Of a stretch of DNA of 64,000 nucleotides, positions 1-15,000 are shown one piece after another. Below the pieces are notes generated by a model. It saw only the letters and a program-made list of their open reading frames with translations. It was not told where the DNA came from and ran no database searches. The DNA comes from Strix aluco. Taxonomy: Eukaryota > Chordata > Aves > Strigiformes > Strigidae. The stretch lies in contig NC_133931.1 in NCBI RefSeq assembly GCF_031877795.1, positions 134,454,621-134,518,620 of the forward strand. The letters are read 5' to 3'. Position 1 is the stretch's first letter; each line of letters opens with the position of its first letter. The translations under genes were made by a program, and so were the position numbers.

Positions 1-3000
1 CCAATACTTTGTTTAATCTATTGATTCTTCAAACAGAAGCTGTGGATCAGCTTATTTTAATGTGCTAAAGTGGGCCAAATTCTGCCTTCACTTAAAAATC
101 CAAACTAATGCCACAGAAATTCCTTTAGATTAAGGTCAGCGTAATATTGTGCAGAATTTGGCCTGATAAAGGACTAATTCTGCATCTGTTGCAAGGGTAG
201 GACTGAACGTGATTTACTTACTCCGCCAAAATATTGCCACACTCACGTAAAAATTCAGATGATGCCTGATCCAGAGTGGGAACTGTGTCTTGCAAGGGGC
301 AAAAAAGGAATAGATATTTTAACAAAGGTGTGCTTAACATGTTTGTCTTGTTAGTACATATATTTGGAGCTTCGGACTGAATGGCTCTAAGAATATGAAG
401 TCGACAGAGGTTTTTTTGAGAGACTGTCTAGCTCATTGTAATGAATTTCTTTAGATTTATCTCTGTGGACCACATCCGGCTCCACCAGGTCTTTTTAACC
501 AAAGCTCTTAAACACATTCTAGTGCACTAGTGCCTTTAAGTGGAAGCAGAAGTAACAGCTTCAAAAACACATACTCTGCCTTAACCAGATTGCACTTAAG
601 CCACAGCTTGTCTCGATTGCCTTAGTGAGCAGTACTCGCTTCTTTTCCAGTGTGCAGACTGCTCAGCTTGTCAGGCACATGATGTGTTTCTACTCGTTTT
701 CTATGCAGGTTTTAGTCAAATATCAAGTACATCAAGCGCGAGGAAACCCCTTGTTTCAGTAGCAGTCCACATCCCGAGAATTTGGAGTGTGAGTATGCAC
801 CACAGAATATGGCCTTCTCTTTTTTCTCAGACACAGTTATTTGGGCTTTTTTTCTTCTGGTGAATTTAAGAGTACATTTTCAAAGTGTTTTTTATTTGTA
901 ATTTAGCCAGAAAAGTCTACAGAAGGGCAGCAGGAAAAATTCTGCTTCAAATCTTTAGCACTGCTTTGATCACTTATCTTATAATGCTTGTTTTAAACAA
1001 CAGTTTGTACAGCTGTAAATCATGTCAATGTGGCTTTTTAATGAAGGCATTTCAATGGTTTTATTATCCTTATAAGTTAGATTGGAAAGTGAACTTTTAG
1101 ACATTTTTCTATTTTTTTTTTATCATGATTGTGGTTTTGAATCTGGGTAATGCGAAACAGTGAATTTAGTCTGGGCTCGTAATATCAATGACAAAAGAAT
1201 TGCGAAGCTAAGAGATTAATTATAGGAGTTTGTTAGCTTTAAACATTTGTTTAAATCTCTGCTAATATAACTGGGCTGTATCTGAATGTAATTGCATTCA
1301 AAATAAAATTACAAAACCCAGTATTCTACATGCCAAGCTGATCTTCCTCTCTCTTGACATACTGTTGCTCAGTGCTTCCACTGATGTCTAGCAAAACTTC
1401 CTAAAAAACCCAGCAGGTACCTTCCTTTTTAGATGGACAATGCAATAAGTTACTTGTTTTTACTTTGGCACCATTTTACACAATGGAGGGTTAACTCTTC
1501 CCAACAACTTGGAATTTACAAACCTAAGTCAAAATCAAAGAACTGGGTGCTTATTAGCTTGTGATTTCATCTTTAAGAAAAAACTACCATTGTTGTTATC
1601 AAACTCTGGCTTTTTAACTTTCTGCTTGCAAAAATGATTGACTATAGAAATGCCTATTTTATAGAACAGGAGGAAATAGGTGTGTATGTTTGTTTTTAAA
1701 GGATAGGTCTTGCTTTTTATTTGTGAGAGTAGATAAGGAGATGTCCTTCTCCTTCTGGAAGGAGCACAAAGACCTTTTCAGTTCCTCAGCTACTGCACTT
1801 CATGAAGCCACTGAGCAGCCTGTAATTATCTGATGGTTGTCTTTGACACATACATATGATTCTTCTCATTTTTAAAAATAACAGTTATAGTAGCTTCTTA
1901 ACCAAGGATTAGACAAGATTTGCCCTCCTTGTACATAAATATCTTCTGGAACACTGAGGGCTCTGAACTGGCGCAGCCTGCCAGCATATTCTGCAGCACT
2001 GTGAAAGCCTCTTTTCAGTTCCCTCTCACAAGACAGAGGAGCTTTTGTGGTCTCCTGGCCTGGGCATTTTGGTTTACAATACATTGTCCTGGCATGTTGA
2101 TGACTGATGTTGAGAAGAGCATTGAGAGCTCATAACGGACCAGTGTTCTCAACTGGGCTTTAAGAACAACAGCTGCTAGCAACATTGTTCTTGGGTTTAC
2201 TTGCTAGCAAGGAAGTTTATTTTTCATATATACATGTGCAGTACACACAAAGATGTATTTCTTTCTCTCTCTGAAGAGAGAGGGGAAGGGAGGACAGACA
2301 GGATGGACTATAAGTGCTTGGAAATAATAAAGATTAAGTTGTCTATCTGCCTTGTTTTCAGAACAGAAAAAATTGTGCAGTTGTATATAGTACAGTCAAG
2401 TTCAGTTAAGAATAAGCTATACCTTGCATTATTATCATACAGTAATAGTACATTCACTCTATTTGTAATGGCAAAATTAGACCCTGAGTTAGCAGTTTCA
2501 TTATGCTACAAACAGAAGTATTCATATGTTCTATTGGTTGTAAATACAGCATCATTTTTCATCTTTGTTTTATAGAATTTCATTGCAACAGAAAGATGTT
2601 AGGAATCCTTAAAGCCAACAGAACATCATAATACTATATAGTATTGGTAGTTTATGTAAAATAGCATAATCTTAGAATATAACTACAGATTGTACACAGG
2701 AGAGGAGCCAGCCTCTGGAATCACTGCTCAAAATATGTAATTTGACCATAGCACATAGTGCTATATAGCATCAGATCTGCTGTAAATGATCACGTTAAAC
2801 GTAGTTAAATTCAGCTGAACAGTTTGTTCTCTTGCCAGTTCAGACTCACATAGGCTTCACCTGCAACAACAAGAAAATTATGAAAATAGTACACAGTTGG
2901 ACTGTGGGACCACCCCTCACAGGAGAACTAAGGAATCGTACAGAAAATATTTTGCTCACTGGACTATAGCAGGAGGTGCTCTCAGACATCCCTATAGGCT

Positions 3001-6000
3001 ACAGGAACATTTCTTGTTACAAACTTTGCAATCTTCTTGGAGTCTTCATTTTTACTGGATCTGAAAAGGCTAAAAAAAAAAAAAAGCAAGCCAAAACAAG
3101 CCTATTATTTTCCATGGACTGAAGCTGCTCTTCAGAGTCCACTTCTCTATAGGAAAGCTTGAAAAAAAACCTTTAAACTTTGCTTTAGGACGCAATTGCT
3201 TCCTCAGCATCCCACTCAAGTTGTACCTTTATGTCTTAATTGAGCCAAATGCAAGTATATAAGGCAAAAAAATATTATAAAACCAGAGTTAGATAATACT
3301 TTAATGTGCTGACTTTCCAAATCCTTGCTTTTTCTTTTTTAAAGACAATAAATTTGAAATAGTACACTTTTCCCTTCTTATGGCTAGGACTTTTGCTGCT
3401 AAAGTCAAAGGAACTTCTGATTTCATTGAAAACACAATCAGATCCTTAATCCACTGTATGTCCTTAATGTCTCATTACATCCTCTCTAGACTCGCCTAAA
3501 GTTACTTTGACCTTCTCTGACTATTAACACATTACCTTTATGCTAAAAATCAATAAACTACACTCACTTCAATTAAAGCTTCCAAGGTGGAAGAGAGAGA
3601 AGGGCAGACCAATGGGAATTCGGAGGCTCGCCATGCCATAAAATTAGTCGATGACTGTTCTGGCCCTTCTCCCCCTGCATGTCATTTTCCTCTTGACATT
3701 AAAGCATATTTGCATTACAGGGGAAAAATGAATCTGTCCCTACAGAACAGAGCACATAAGCTGATTTTTATTTTTCTTCTAAATAACGGCAAAGTGAGTT
3801 ATTCCAGGAGAGCAGATAGAAGGGGAATCATCCTGTACAAAACTTCTTCCTAAATGCATCCACACTTCTGTCCTGCAAGTGCTCTCTCCTCAAAAGGATG
3901 CTATGAATGTACTGAGATCCACAAGACTGTACCTTTTACCACCACATTTAATCAGTCAGCAGTGAAACATGGGCCTCCACGCACATGAAATGAAAGCATC
4001 AAGTGAAAACATTAATTTTCATTGTTTGGTAGACTATAGATCGTTTGCTCAGAAAATTGCCTGGATGGGGGCAAGTAGGGCCAGTGAAGGTACATGCGAT
4101 GTTTCTTAGGGGATGTATCAGGCAACCAAGCAGCGAGGCTGGGACAATCTGAATGGCATCCCACAGCAAGGCCCAGAGATAGGCAGGTTTGTTTTAGCAG
4201 CAATAATGCTTTGATTATTCCAACAAAGTCTCTTGACCACTGCTAGAAGAGCACAGCTCTCCCTACTGTTCTTTAACAGATTTCACGGAGGTGACTCAGG
4301 GTGATTTCACAGCAGTTGGCAATATTAACATCAAGGCTGAATGCAATCAGGTGATTTTAACATAATTTACCTGACAGTTCACCATGCTTTGTGTTGTCTG
4401 GTGTCCTTCCTACAGAAGAACCAGCTACAGCAACAATCCTGATTAAAATAGATCATTGCTAGGAGGAACCTAAGACAAAATTTCCCTCCAGGATTAGATT
4501 TTTTACAGAGGTGGCTCGGAAAGGTCATAGGTTTCCTGTAACACACATTGCAGCACAGCTGAGACCCTGTTTAACCAGTTGAGTGGGGCTGTAGGTATCT
4601 TTGTTGTTGCCAAAGACTGCTGTCCTTCCCACCCCTAGCCAGCTGCTCTACTGGACCTGGGCAAGAAGTTAGTTGTTGTAGCAGGGCAGAGACAGGAGTG
4701 GCAGTAAATGTCTTACCAGCAAGGACAACAGACAAGAAGCCTACTCAAACAATCCCCTACTTTCTTGCTAGACAGTCCCAGTCAACAGCAGGTATCTCGC
4801 ACACCTTCTGCTGCCAGACTCTGTCCCATCCTAGCATTTGCAGATGCACTCCAGCATCCACTAACTAAATATCTCATGTGTGAATTCCCAAAACTCAAAG
4901 TCATCTTAAGACAGTGTGAGGAAAGGTGATGGAAATTTGTCCTGTATTTAAAGCAGCAAACAAGGATTCTGGTAACCTGCATTCTCTGTGGTCTGTGCAT
5001 CCTTGTGTAACCTGAAGTAAATCACTGCATTTCGGTGCTTCTATTCTCCACCTTTTAAATGTGGATTTTTTCCATCCTTTCCCTGTTTATTTAAGCTGCA
5101 CTGACTTTTATCGTGTGTTTGCACAATGCTTGACCTAGTGAAGTCACTCCTCAATGCTGTCATCTTGTAGGTACTGCTCATAATCTAGACAGCTGTCAGG
5201 GCTGCCAGTGCCAAGATGCACAGAGCTTGCTCAGAGCAAGATCAGACGACGAGGCAAGTGCGATGTTTTTGAGACTCCTGAAGCATGGGTGCAGCTCCAC
5301 CAATATTGGGGCAGCAGAGAAAGGGCAGGAACCAGCTCAGCTGAGAAGTAAAGCTTTTACGATATAACTCAATATGAGCAAAAATACACCACCCCAGCAG
5401 TACAGTTCATGGTTGTTTTGTCAGAGCATTCCATAAGTCGTAACTATATGTGCATCTGCCTCAGGTCCATACAAATTCCTCTCCAGATCAGGAGCAGCTG
5501 CTCTGGGGATAGTAAGTGTGAGGGGAAGACAAGGCTCTGCTGTATTTGCAAAGGAATAACAAAAGCCTCAGGTGCCTCTTTACTTTGACCTGGCGAGTGA
5601 GGTCCTTAAATTTTTCTGCTGCTGCTGTTGTTAAAGATACAAGGCCTCTCTGCAGTACAGCTCATTTTGTTTCTGGCAAGTGATATTTTCTGGGTGACTC
5701 AAGGACTGTGGTTGTTGATAATTTATTGGATCTTTCTTCTTTCATTACTGAATTATACTGGGTGACAGACATCCTCTGACATGGCTTCAAGCCAGAGGCT
5801 GAGCATGAGGGCGCCTGTCCAAGGTAAAGTATATGAACTGAGAGGATCAAAATGTGCCTGCTGACTACAGATGGAAGGATGGCCAAACATCTTGTTCGTT
5901 TTGAGGCTTTGGGTTTGCATTTTAATGGTATCTCCACTCGTGAAATGTCTGCTGGCTGCTGCTATTAGTTTCACATAAAAGGAGGAATTTCATAGTGCTG

Positions 6001-9000
6001 TAACAGTGAAAGCTTGGAGTTAGGGACTCTGTGGTGACTGCTAATGGCTATCGTTTTATCTCAACTCTGAATTATCACAGGTCTGAAAAACACAGAAGGA
6101 GGTATATGCTTTATGTGCTAAACTGCTGGGCCTTCAATCAGTCCTCAGCAAGGACTCAAAGATCAGTGATTTGAAGGGAGTGCAGTGGTGGTCACCTGAA
6201 AGTCTCTCTATCTGGAGTTATGCTGAGATGAAAGACTGTGCTGATGTCAGTGTCCCTAAACAAAAGGGCTGGGCTCTGAAGTGAGACTCAGCAGTAGGAT
6301 TTCTAAGACTTAATAACAGCTTTCACAGAATGACCTATGGTTTCAGAGGCCTTCCATCATTAAAATAGGAGGAAGGGATTCAATGATTTGTCCTCTTTAA
6401 AGCTTTCTGATGCTTCCTTTGAAGAATCAGATTGGGGTTGCATGTACTCATGAGCTGTATGCATCATATATCTATCCCATTACTTGCTGTTACGACCTGA
6501 ACTGGGAGCTCAGGGTGTCGTAAAGGTTTCGTGATCCCCTTGGGTTAAATTAAGGTGAAACAACAGCATATGACCAGTTAAAATGTTTTACTTGCAGTAG
6601 AAACAACTTGGAAAAGGATAATAAGCAATGTGGTCTCTTGTAGATAAATCTGTAAGAAATAAAAAAAAAAGAGGGAGGGGAGGGAGTCAAAGAATCTGGA
6701 TCACCACCCCAGGTTCCAGCATTGTCTCAGGTCCGGTAATGTTGGGTGGTGGGTGCACACCCAGCAACGTTTTCTGTCACCTTTTAAATTCGTCTTATCG
6801 GCTGATTTGCATACCAGATGAGGAGAAAGAGGTATTATTTGTTTTATTTTCCTTTTATATCCCATCAGTAGATAGGCCTTGAATGGAATAAGTAAATTGG
6901 AAAAAAATGTTCATAGTATCCGGCTGCTGCTTCCGCTTCCTAAAGTCCTGCTCGGACTCTTCCTTAATCTTTCTGTGTCCTGTCCTGGCGGAGGTGTAGA
7001 AGGCAGCCTTCAAACAAGAGATGAAAACTGCAGAGCTTACCCTTGCAGAACTCGGAACTACTGGCTCTTGCAGCATTGTCTCCATTCACTGGAGTTAAGT
7101 GACGTGATTAAATTCTCAGCTAAACAATCTGTTCCTTCCTAAGTTTATCTGCCTTCCTTACTTTGTTTAAAGCCTGCTAAGTAGTGTGGTGTGGCCATGA
7201 GAGCCAGAGCAGGGGAAACATATATTCTGACAAAAAGCTGTGATGTCAACATAAGGCTTAAAAATGTATGTATTTAAAAATTAATATTTTGGCAGGTTTT
7301 CACATAGGTAGAGTTTACACCTCTAGTGACCACAGCTGTTAGGTGCCAGATTCTTTGAAAGACTTCTACTCTTTTTCAGTATTATGAAACTGGAATGTAC
7401 AATGTGGTTTGTTTGAATCCTATTCTTTGTGAGATGAAAGCAAAAATTATTTTGCAGAGACAGCTTTTATAATGTCTTCAAAGTGAGTTTACTGTTGCTT
7501 CCATCCAAGAATTGAAACCTAGGAGCATGAAAGAAAGCTTTCTGCCTAGTACACTCATGATCAGCTTTCAAATCAATTTTCAATTGACTTAACTTCTAAA
7601 CTTTAGCAAACAGTAGGCCCAATCTTTCATTCATTGAAGTAATTTTGAGATTTACCATTAACTTAAAAAGAAGGCCTCGTGAGCTGATAAGACTTAAAAT
7701 TTCTAAACTGTGGCTGAGCAATGAGCTGAAATTACTGCTCCTCGCCCACACAGTGTTTGTCTTCCCTGAAACCTTGTTCTTTCATCCTCCTCTTTTCTTT
7801 GGTTTGTTTCTTCCTCCTTTTTTCACCTAACCATAATACAAGCTTGTGAGCTCCCTAGGATAAGGGTTGGTTTTCCTTCTGCTATGTTCACATAGCCCTC
7901 AATAATAGGCTCAGATTTCTCACTGAAACTCTTAAATATTGTTACTGAGAAGAATAATTACCCTTTTTTTCCTGAAGTTTTAGAAACTGCAACAAATATC
8001 CAGTACTTACACAAGTATCAGATGCCCATTGTGTCTTCATGTAAGAGACTGAAACTTTCACGCAGCAGTTGAGGCTCACTGGTGAAAGGGTCTGTGACCC
8101 TGGGAGAAAGAATGCCTTTGGCTGCACTGAAACTTTGTAGTTCTTATCATCTGCAGCCAAACAGCTGTTTGGGCTTGAGAAAAATCCAATCTAGAATGCT
8201 TAGCTCTAGTTCATATTCTGCTGACAGAAGTCTACTTTTAATACCAGAAATCAAAGCAAGGGAGTATTTACCCTTTTGTATTTGCCCTCCTGTAAAGCTG
8301 ATTTCCACCCTTCTGTTCCAAAACAGAATTTAATGTCTTGGTCAAAACCCAAACATGTTCAGAGGCTGAATGCAACTGCCACACACCTGGAAAAGCTGTA
8401 GACCTACACAGCTACTACTACATCATGGTTTGTGTGAGCTACACCTTGGAGTGCTATTGGCTTGGAAGAGGGGAAAATGCCAATAAGTCTTAGCTCAAAA
8501 CTTCTAGTCCCCAGTAAATCTGCTGTTTTATAAATAAATAGCCAATCAGAAGTCTGTTCTTCCTTGCAAGCAATGTATTGGGGCGTATACCATTCTGAAT
8601 GCAAATTTCTGTTTTATTTTGCTGGGCCAGATTAAGTATTTTCCCCTGTGCACTTCAGATGCCTGTTGACTAAAAGACAAACTAAAAGATTTGTCCAGTG
8701 ACAGGGTTTTCGAAAACTCACAAATGCCTCACAACTATAGTGCTAGAATGAAGTGACTGGGAAAGATTTCTGGTAGGAAGTGAAGCAAGCACTGTGGAGG
8801 ATGAGACTAGTGGACTGCACAGATGCTCAGTGGACTTTATCGGTTTTCTATGGTTTACAAAACACCAAGTTAATTTATCAGTTAAAGCATATATTGTGTT
8901 GTTTACCTCATTAAATAAATTACAACTACACTTGAGCTCAGTTATCTGACTAAAATTCATAATAAATTGTCGCCTTCTTTAAAAAATAAAAATAGACCTT

Positions 9001-12000
9001 CCCCCTGTATCTAGGAAGCCAGCAGGTCTGTCTTTTCACTCATCTAAGAAAGAGATGCTTCCAGAAAGCAAGAGAATAGCTATGTTCCCTACATATTTGT
9101 TCTGTAGGTGACCAGGAATTATAAGGAGCACTCGCAAGCTCCTATTATTAGGAGCACTGATAAATCACAGAACAGCGGTTGGAGAAGATCAAACAAATCG
9201 CTTGTGCTCTATTTCATTGTCTCAGTAGGGACTTGTATTAGCTGTTGCCTCTGAACGCCAAGCTCAAGGAGCTGTGACACTATCACTGTACTACCTACAA
9301 CATTATACACTGAAGCAGAGACTTTTCACAGCCCTCCTGGGAGTTTAGGCATATCTCCAATAAAATTTTATTTTCATACACTGTAATCTCTGTGAAATCT
9401 TTTTCTATTGCTGCTATGCCTTTTTTAGGAGAGATGAGCAACTGAATTTCCTCTTCAAGGTGTGCACTTAACTTGATTTACACGAAGCTATTACAGATCA
9501 ACAGCTTGCTTGTTTTTACAGTGGACCTTGTGTATCGGATGGTTATCTCCACTCAGCTGTTGCCAAAAGGGTCAGAACACATCCAAGAGCTGGCTGTGCA
9601 TACACCACGCAGGCACGCGCCCCCTGCCCCTGCCAGCCACAGGGACAGCCCGGCCCCTGCAAATTAGTGGAGCTTCAGCACTTTGTCTTTTGTGACCGTC
9701 TTTGAAATTCTCTCACAACAAGTTTCAGTGAACTGCACTTGTCATTTAAGCATTTCATTAACCATATGCTAAGTCCTACTCTGTGAACTAAGTGCTATAT
9801 CCTTCTTCTGTCCTCGCACTTCATTTTGGATATATGCAGTACCTGGAGGACAAAGCACAGCTTTTAAATAAGTAACTGTTGCAAGCGGATGGATTATTAT
9901 GAAATAACTGGCTTAAATGAATGTTTCATCCCACAGACATTTAGTCAGAAGTCTCAGTCAGAACTTCCATCTCTTTTTCCACTACAGTCAGTCAACTGAG
10001 ATACAAATTAATCAAAAAATAAGCCTTCCTACCAAGTCAACCCTGGGCTCAAAGCCTGTTTGTTTAGACGATCTTTTATAATTCCAGCAAATCTCAGCAC
10101 CCTTATGTCAAATACTTAGACAATATTTAGAAAGTTCTTTAGAAAAGCAAAAATTTAATTGTATTTTTCTCTTTTCTTCATCATTACTCCGTGCTAGCAA
10201 TATAGCAAAGCAAACAGCAGTATCTGACACACTACTACTATTTTCATTATTTTTCTGGAGTGGGGAAAATACCTTCACATATTAAATCTAGCTATGCAGG
10301 GACAAAATAAAACATATGCTGCTCTTGTATTTGAAATTGTAGTACTTTTAATCTGCTTGCAAACTGCTTCCACTGTATTAAAGTGAGGTATTTAAAATTG
10401 TGCAAACCCATTCAGAAAAAGCATTGTGAGGAAATGGTGGCCAATACTGAAATCTCAGCTTGCTAGAATTTCAAACTATTTAGAATAACTCTGGCACACA
10501 AAAAAAAGCTCTAAAGTGCCCATGGCTTTTCTGAGGGAAAAAATAAAGCTCTTGGAACCAGTGCTGTAACTGGCAAGATTTTCAAGTAGTAGCATTGAGT
10601 AGCCCAGCATTCTCAGCAAAAGGGTGTGTTTGACTTGTGTCAGTAGTTCTAGACAAAAAAAAATGGTGTCACAAACTTGGGGTGGGGGAGTGGGTGGCAG
10701 GGAACCTGTTGCTGTGGTGAATATAAATACAGATGTCTTTGGTCAGTATAAAACCACTGAAGAAAATACGCAAGCCAAGGCTGCAAAACTCATATGTGGT
10801 ATCACACATTGAACACTTTGGAACTTCTCATGGTGCAGAAGCCTTGCCTCATATACTGAAGAATGAAGGTAGGAGGTATTTTTCCATTTATTAAAGAAAC
10901 ATCTTTGCCATTTTTCTTAGTGCCAGCTGCTTAGTGAAGTAGGGGTAAGAAGACTGGAAACCAGGGGTATCTGCAACAATAATGCTTTTTTCCACTCTTT
11001 AAAACTGCCCCATAACTAGTTGTATGTCTGAGTTTGGATTTTGCGACTACAAACTTCGTATCATATGAAGATAGGAGCTATGCTTAACCTTTATTAATTA
11101 CATGCTGCTATTAAATGAACAATTGGTATGGTAGAGAGTTTTGTGTTACAAGTCCTTAATACATAGGTGCTGTCGGGGACAGCTCTTCTGCTGTTCCACC
11201 TGATGTCAGGGAGAAGGTGAGCTACTCACACAACCACACATACAGAAAGTGGTCAGACCGTTCCCTGGGCTCCGCAAAGCTGGAGTCACTGCCATTACAG
11301 CCATCCTATCAGAGGATGAAGCAACCAAAATTCACAGAACTTGGAAGGTGGAGATTATAATTTTAGTCACCCTGAGACAACACTTGCTCAGTATGACTAA
11401 TAACATTTATGAGCTAGTACCACCTTTTTTCAGCTAACACACCTAAGCAGCATTGACGATGCAACTCAGTGTGACTGTCAGTATCAAAGAACAAGGCTTT
11501 TTGTTTGTCAGCCTGCTATATGGCATAATGTTTAGTTACAAAAATGAAAGTAGTAAAATGTAAATGTTAAGACTTCATGTGAAGGTACACATCAAATGAG
11601 AATAGGTTTAATTAACTGGTCTAATCAGAGTGGTAACTTAAATTGTAACACACAACAACGCCACCTCCTACTGCTCTAAGCTTTGTTATTTATTGCGAGG
11701 AAATAGATTTTCTACCACTGACTACTTTTTAATAATCAAAGCAAAATAATTCATGCAGCATGTAAGTTATCATAAAAGAACTCATCAGACATAGCAAAGA
11801 TGATAAAAGGCTTCTTTGTGCAAAACATTTTCTATGCCAATTTAAGAGACGGTCTTAAGAGCAAAACTTCATGTGTTGCAATTTGTCAGCAATTTCACTG
11901 TTACTGCTTATTTTCAAGGGGTTTCTCAAAATTGCTGTAGTATTTTATGTAGAAACTTGGTGTTCTTTTAGAACCATATAATGTCATCTCAAAGTAATAC

Positions 12001-15000
12001 TTTTTTAGCTCTTATCTTAGATCTAGGGTATAGTTGAAGAGGAGTAACTTCAATTTGTGAATGTACAACCAAGCTACAGTTGGTTACTGTAATAATAAAC
12101 AATGTTATTATTATTACACATATATTAATACATATTACCCTAGCCTAGGTCTGCCATGTCATTGTACTGAAATGCAGTTGATTTTCTTTCATACACATTG
12201 AGAAATCTGCTTGAAGCTTCAAGCAGCAAGAATTGGTGGTGTGAGGTTGCTAACACGTCTCTTTCATGAAGACATAGGTGTTGGGATCCTGTCACTATGT
12301 GCCAGCTACCTGTAGCTGGCAGTGCATTGTCCTTGCAGTAATTTCATCCTTATGACTTCATTTCTTTGTGTTTTACAAGTAATTCAGCTCCATGATGCAG
12401 CTGGTTTTACAACACATGGTGTTATTAAAAAATAACTGCTAAGGTGATTAGCTATTGACCTGGATAATAAATGTCATTAGCCTGTTCTACAGAATGATGG
12501 TATTTAGTCAAAACAAAAGGAGTATTGTGCTTATCTGGCCAAGGAAATTCAAGCCCACTGCCTGCTTTGGAAAGAATTTCTCATCTGCTGTGTCACTAGA
12601 TGTGGTTGTGTAACAATTGTGTCTACTTGAATGGAATCTACCTTTAGAATGACCAGCACTAAGTGAAAGGTCTGATTTAATGTCTTGCTACAGAGAACCT
12701 CTCATAAATGCTAGCTTTTAATTTCCATGAATTGCTATTTCCATATGAGAGATGGTTTCTTGCTGCAGCATTGGAAGCCTGGCCCTCCCGAACCTGCCCT
12801 GAACCAGAATTATCTGTGGACCATTTAGGAATTAAAAAAATAATCCTATTTTACCATGGTGAAGAAGCTGCATGTTATGCAGGTGTTGCTTCTTTTTCTT
12901 GAAACACAAATGTTTGTCCCAGGCTACCTTTTCTGTGTGGAAAATATATGTAGACTGTATGTATGAAACAAATGTAGAAAATAACGTATTACCATTTAGC
13001 CTGGTAAATCAGTATCAAAGGAAAGGGAGAAAGTTTTTAGCCCAGAGAAGCTGAGTTCCAGCTGTTTTCATGAGCTAAGGAACAATGAGCCAGAAAGAAC
13101 TCAAGAGCCATAGACAAGTTAGGAAGTCAGAAAAATATGTGAAATGACCCCAACACAGACATTAGGCACCTCCTTGTTTTGCATTACAAAGTCTGCACAT
13201 GGCTTTGAGCCTTTTTTCCACTGTTTCCTCATACATGTATCTTGCAGTTATTTTCACCTGTCATCTAATTACAGCCCACCCCCCTCCCCATTTAGCTACA
13301 TACTTGAAAAGAAAGTGAGTATACTTCTTACTGCACACCTCCTTCATTCAGGACTTCTACAGGATAATCAAAGCCTTGCTTCACCCTCACCTTCAATTAT
13401 CAGGGGGTGAATGTGTCAGCTTTCTTACACTCCCACTAATTTAGATACCATTACTTCCTTCGTAACACCTGGAACACCTGCCCAGTCTGCACGTTTGACT
13501 TTTAAAGTAGCATGAAGTGCATGGGAGGAGTTGATCAACTTGGATTGTTATTTAATAGCTGTTTTGCAGAAATGCCTACAGGGATTAATTAAGATCAAGG
13601 TGCTAAACACTAAGAAGACTTACAATGAAAAATAGTCCCTGCCCCAGAGAGTTCATAATTCTCTTTATAGCAAGTTACAACAGGTGGATGAGATAAATTA
13701 AGTGTAGGGAGGGAAAGAGAAGTAGAACAATCTACTTCTCCAAGCATTTTCTGGACAGTATGGATTATTTTCATGTATATATTTACAGATATGCTCATTT
13801 TTTGAAGATGTTAATTTTTCTCTAATCTTAAAATGATCTCCCTGATGTCATAAAACTCCTCTTCCAAAGAAACACATAAAAAAATGAGATTCATCGTCCA
13901 CCTAGTGTGTTGGATATGCTATACTCTAGCAAATCTTCAGTTCTGTCTATCCCTTTCCAAGGGCACCAAAATCTCTTATTGACTGTTTTTCAGCAGAGCA
14001 AAAGATAAAGGCAATCTTTCCGCATTTTATGCTTAAAATTAAAATACCTCCAATAAAAGCAGGAGCTGGCCCATATCCCTCCTCGTGGAATTAATTTTAA
14101 AATATGTTATTATAAAGCTGTGTTAAAGTGTGAACAGATCTTGGTGACAATGAGACATTAAAAGTTCAGAAGACTGTAATATCTAATAGGCTTATTTTTC
14201 CATTAAAAATAGGGAATACATAATTTTGTAGGTGGAGATAAGGGTCAACTTATTTCAGCCTGTCAAGTTTTATGAATAAATCTATTATCTCTAGTAGTTT
14301 TTCTTAACAAAGTATTTCTATCTGGTTTCCACCAATTTCAAATTACTAAAAACCATTCATGAAATACCCAAGGCCCACTTTTACTGCCACTATAAATGTT
14401 TTTCTTTTACATTGTATGCTGTGCAAAAGTAGTGTAAAACACTGCCAAATCAGAAACCTTACTGGTTGGCCTTAGGGGTAGTAACTTACCCCTGCTTTTC
14501 CATAGATGTAAAATCACTTTCCTATACAAACAGACCACTTCCTCTAAAGAGAGTAATCTGTAAAATCAGGATGTAAATAACTAAGCAAGATAAAAGCAGT
14601 GAAACATTAATCTCAGATGTAAGCAAATGAGAATTTTGCTATTTTTAGTAGGACTATAATGGGTATCAACACTTTAATAACATGAAACCTTGCCTACAGC
14701 ACACTATGGAATTTTTGTTGCAATACAGTGTCCTTTTTCTATTAAATTACTTCACTTTTATACATCATAATTCTTTGTGATTTAAAATATAAAGTAAAAT
14801 GCTTTCAAAGGGAAAAAAAGAGGTATGATTGCCAGGATAGTCTTAAAAAAATCACTCCTTTTTAGCAGCCATATCAAGAAATTTGAAAGTCCTCTAGAAA
14901 AAAATGCAAGGTTAATACTGAAAATGCCACCTTTTTGCTTTTACTGGAGTCCAGCTGGTCAAAGACTTGGATGATTGTAGTACAAAGTAGAAAAAACATA

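Noticed and set aside
1..900. 3' end of SCIN (gelsolin family) expected upstream of ARL4A by synteny
   Set aside because: The conserved C-terminal gelsolin-repeat coding sequence was not found in any frame. The first kilobase could still be part of its 3'UTR, but nothing shows it.
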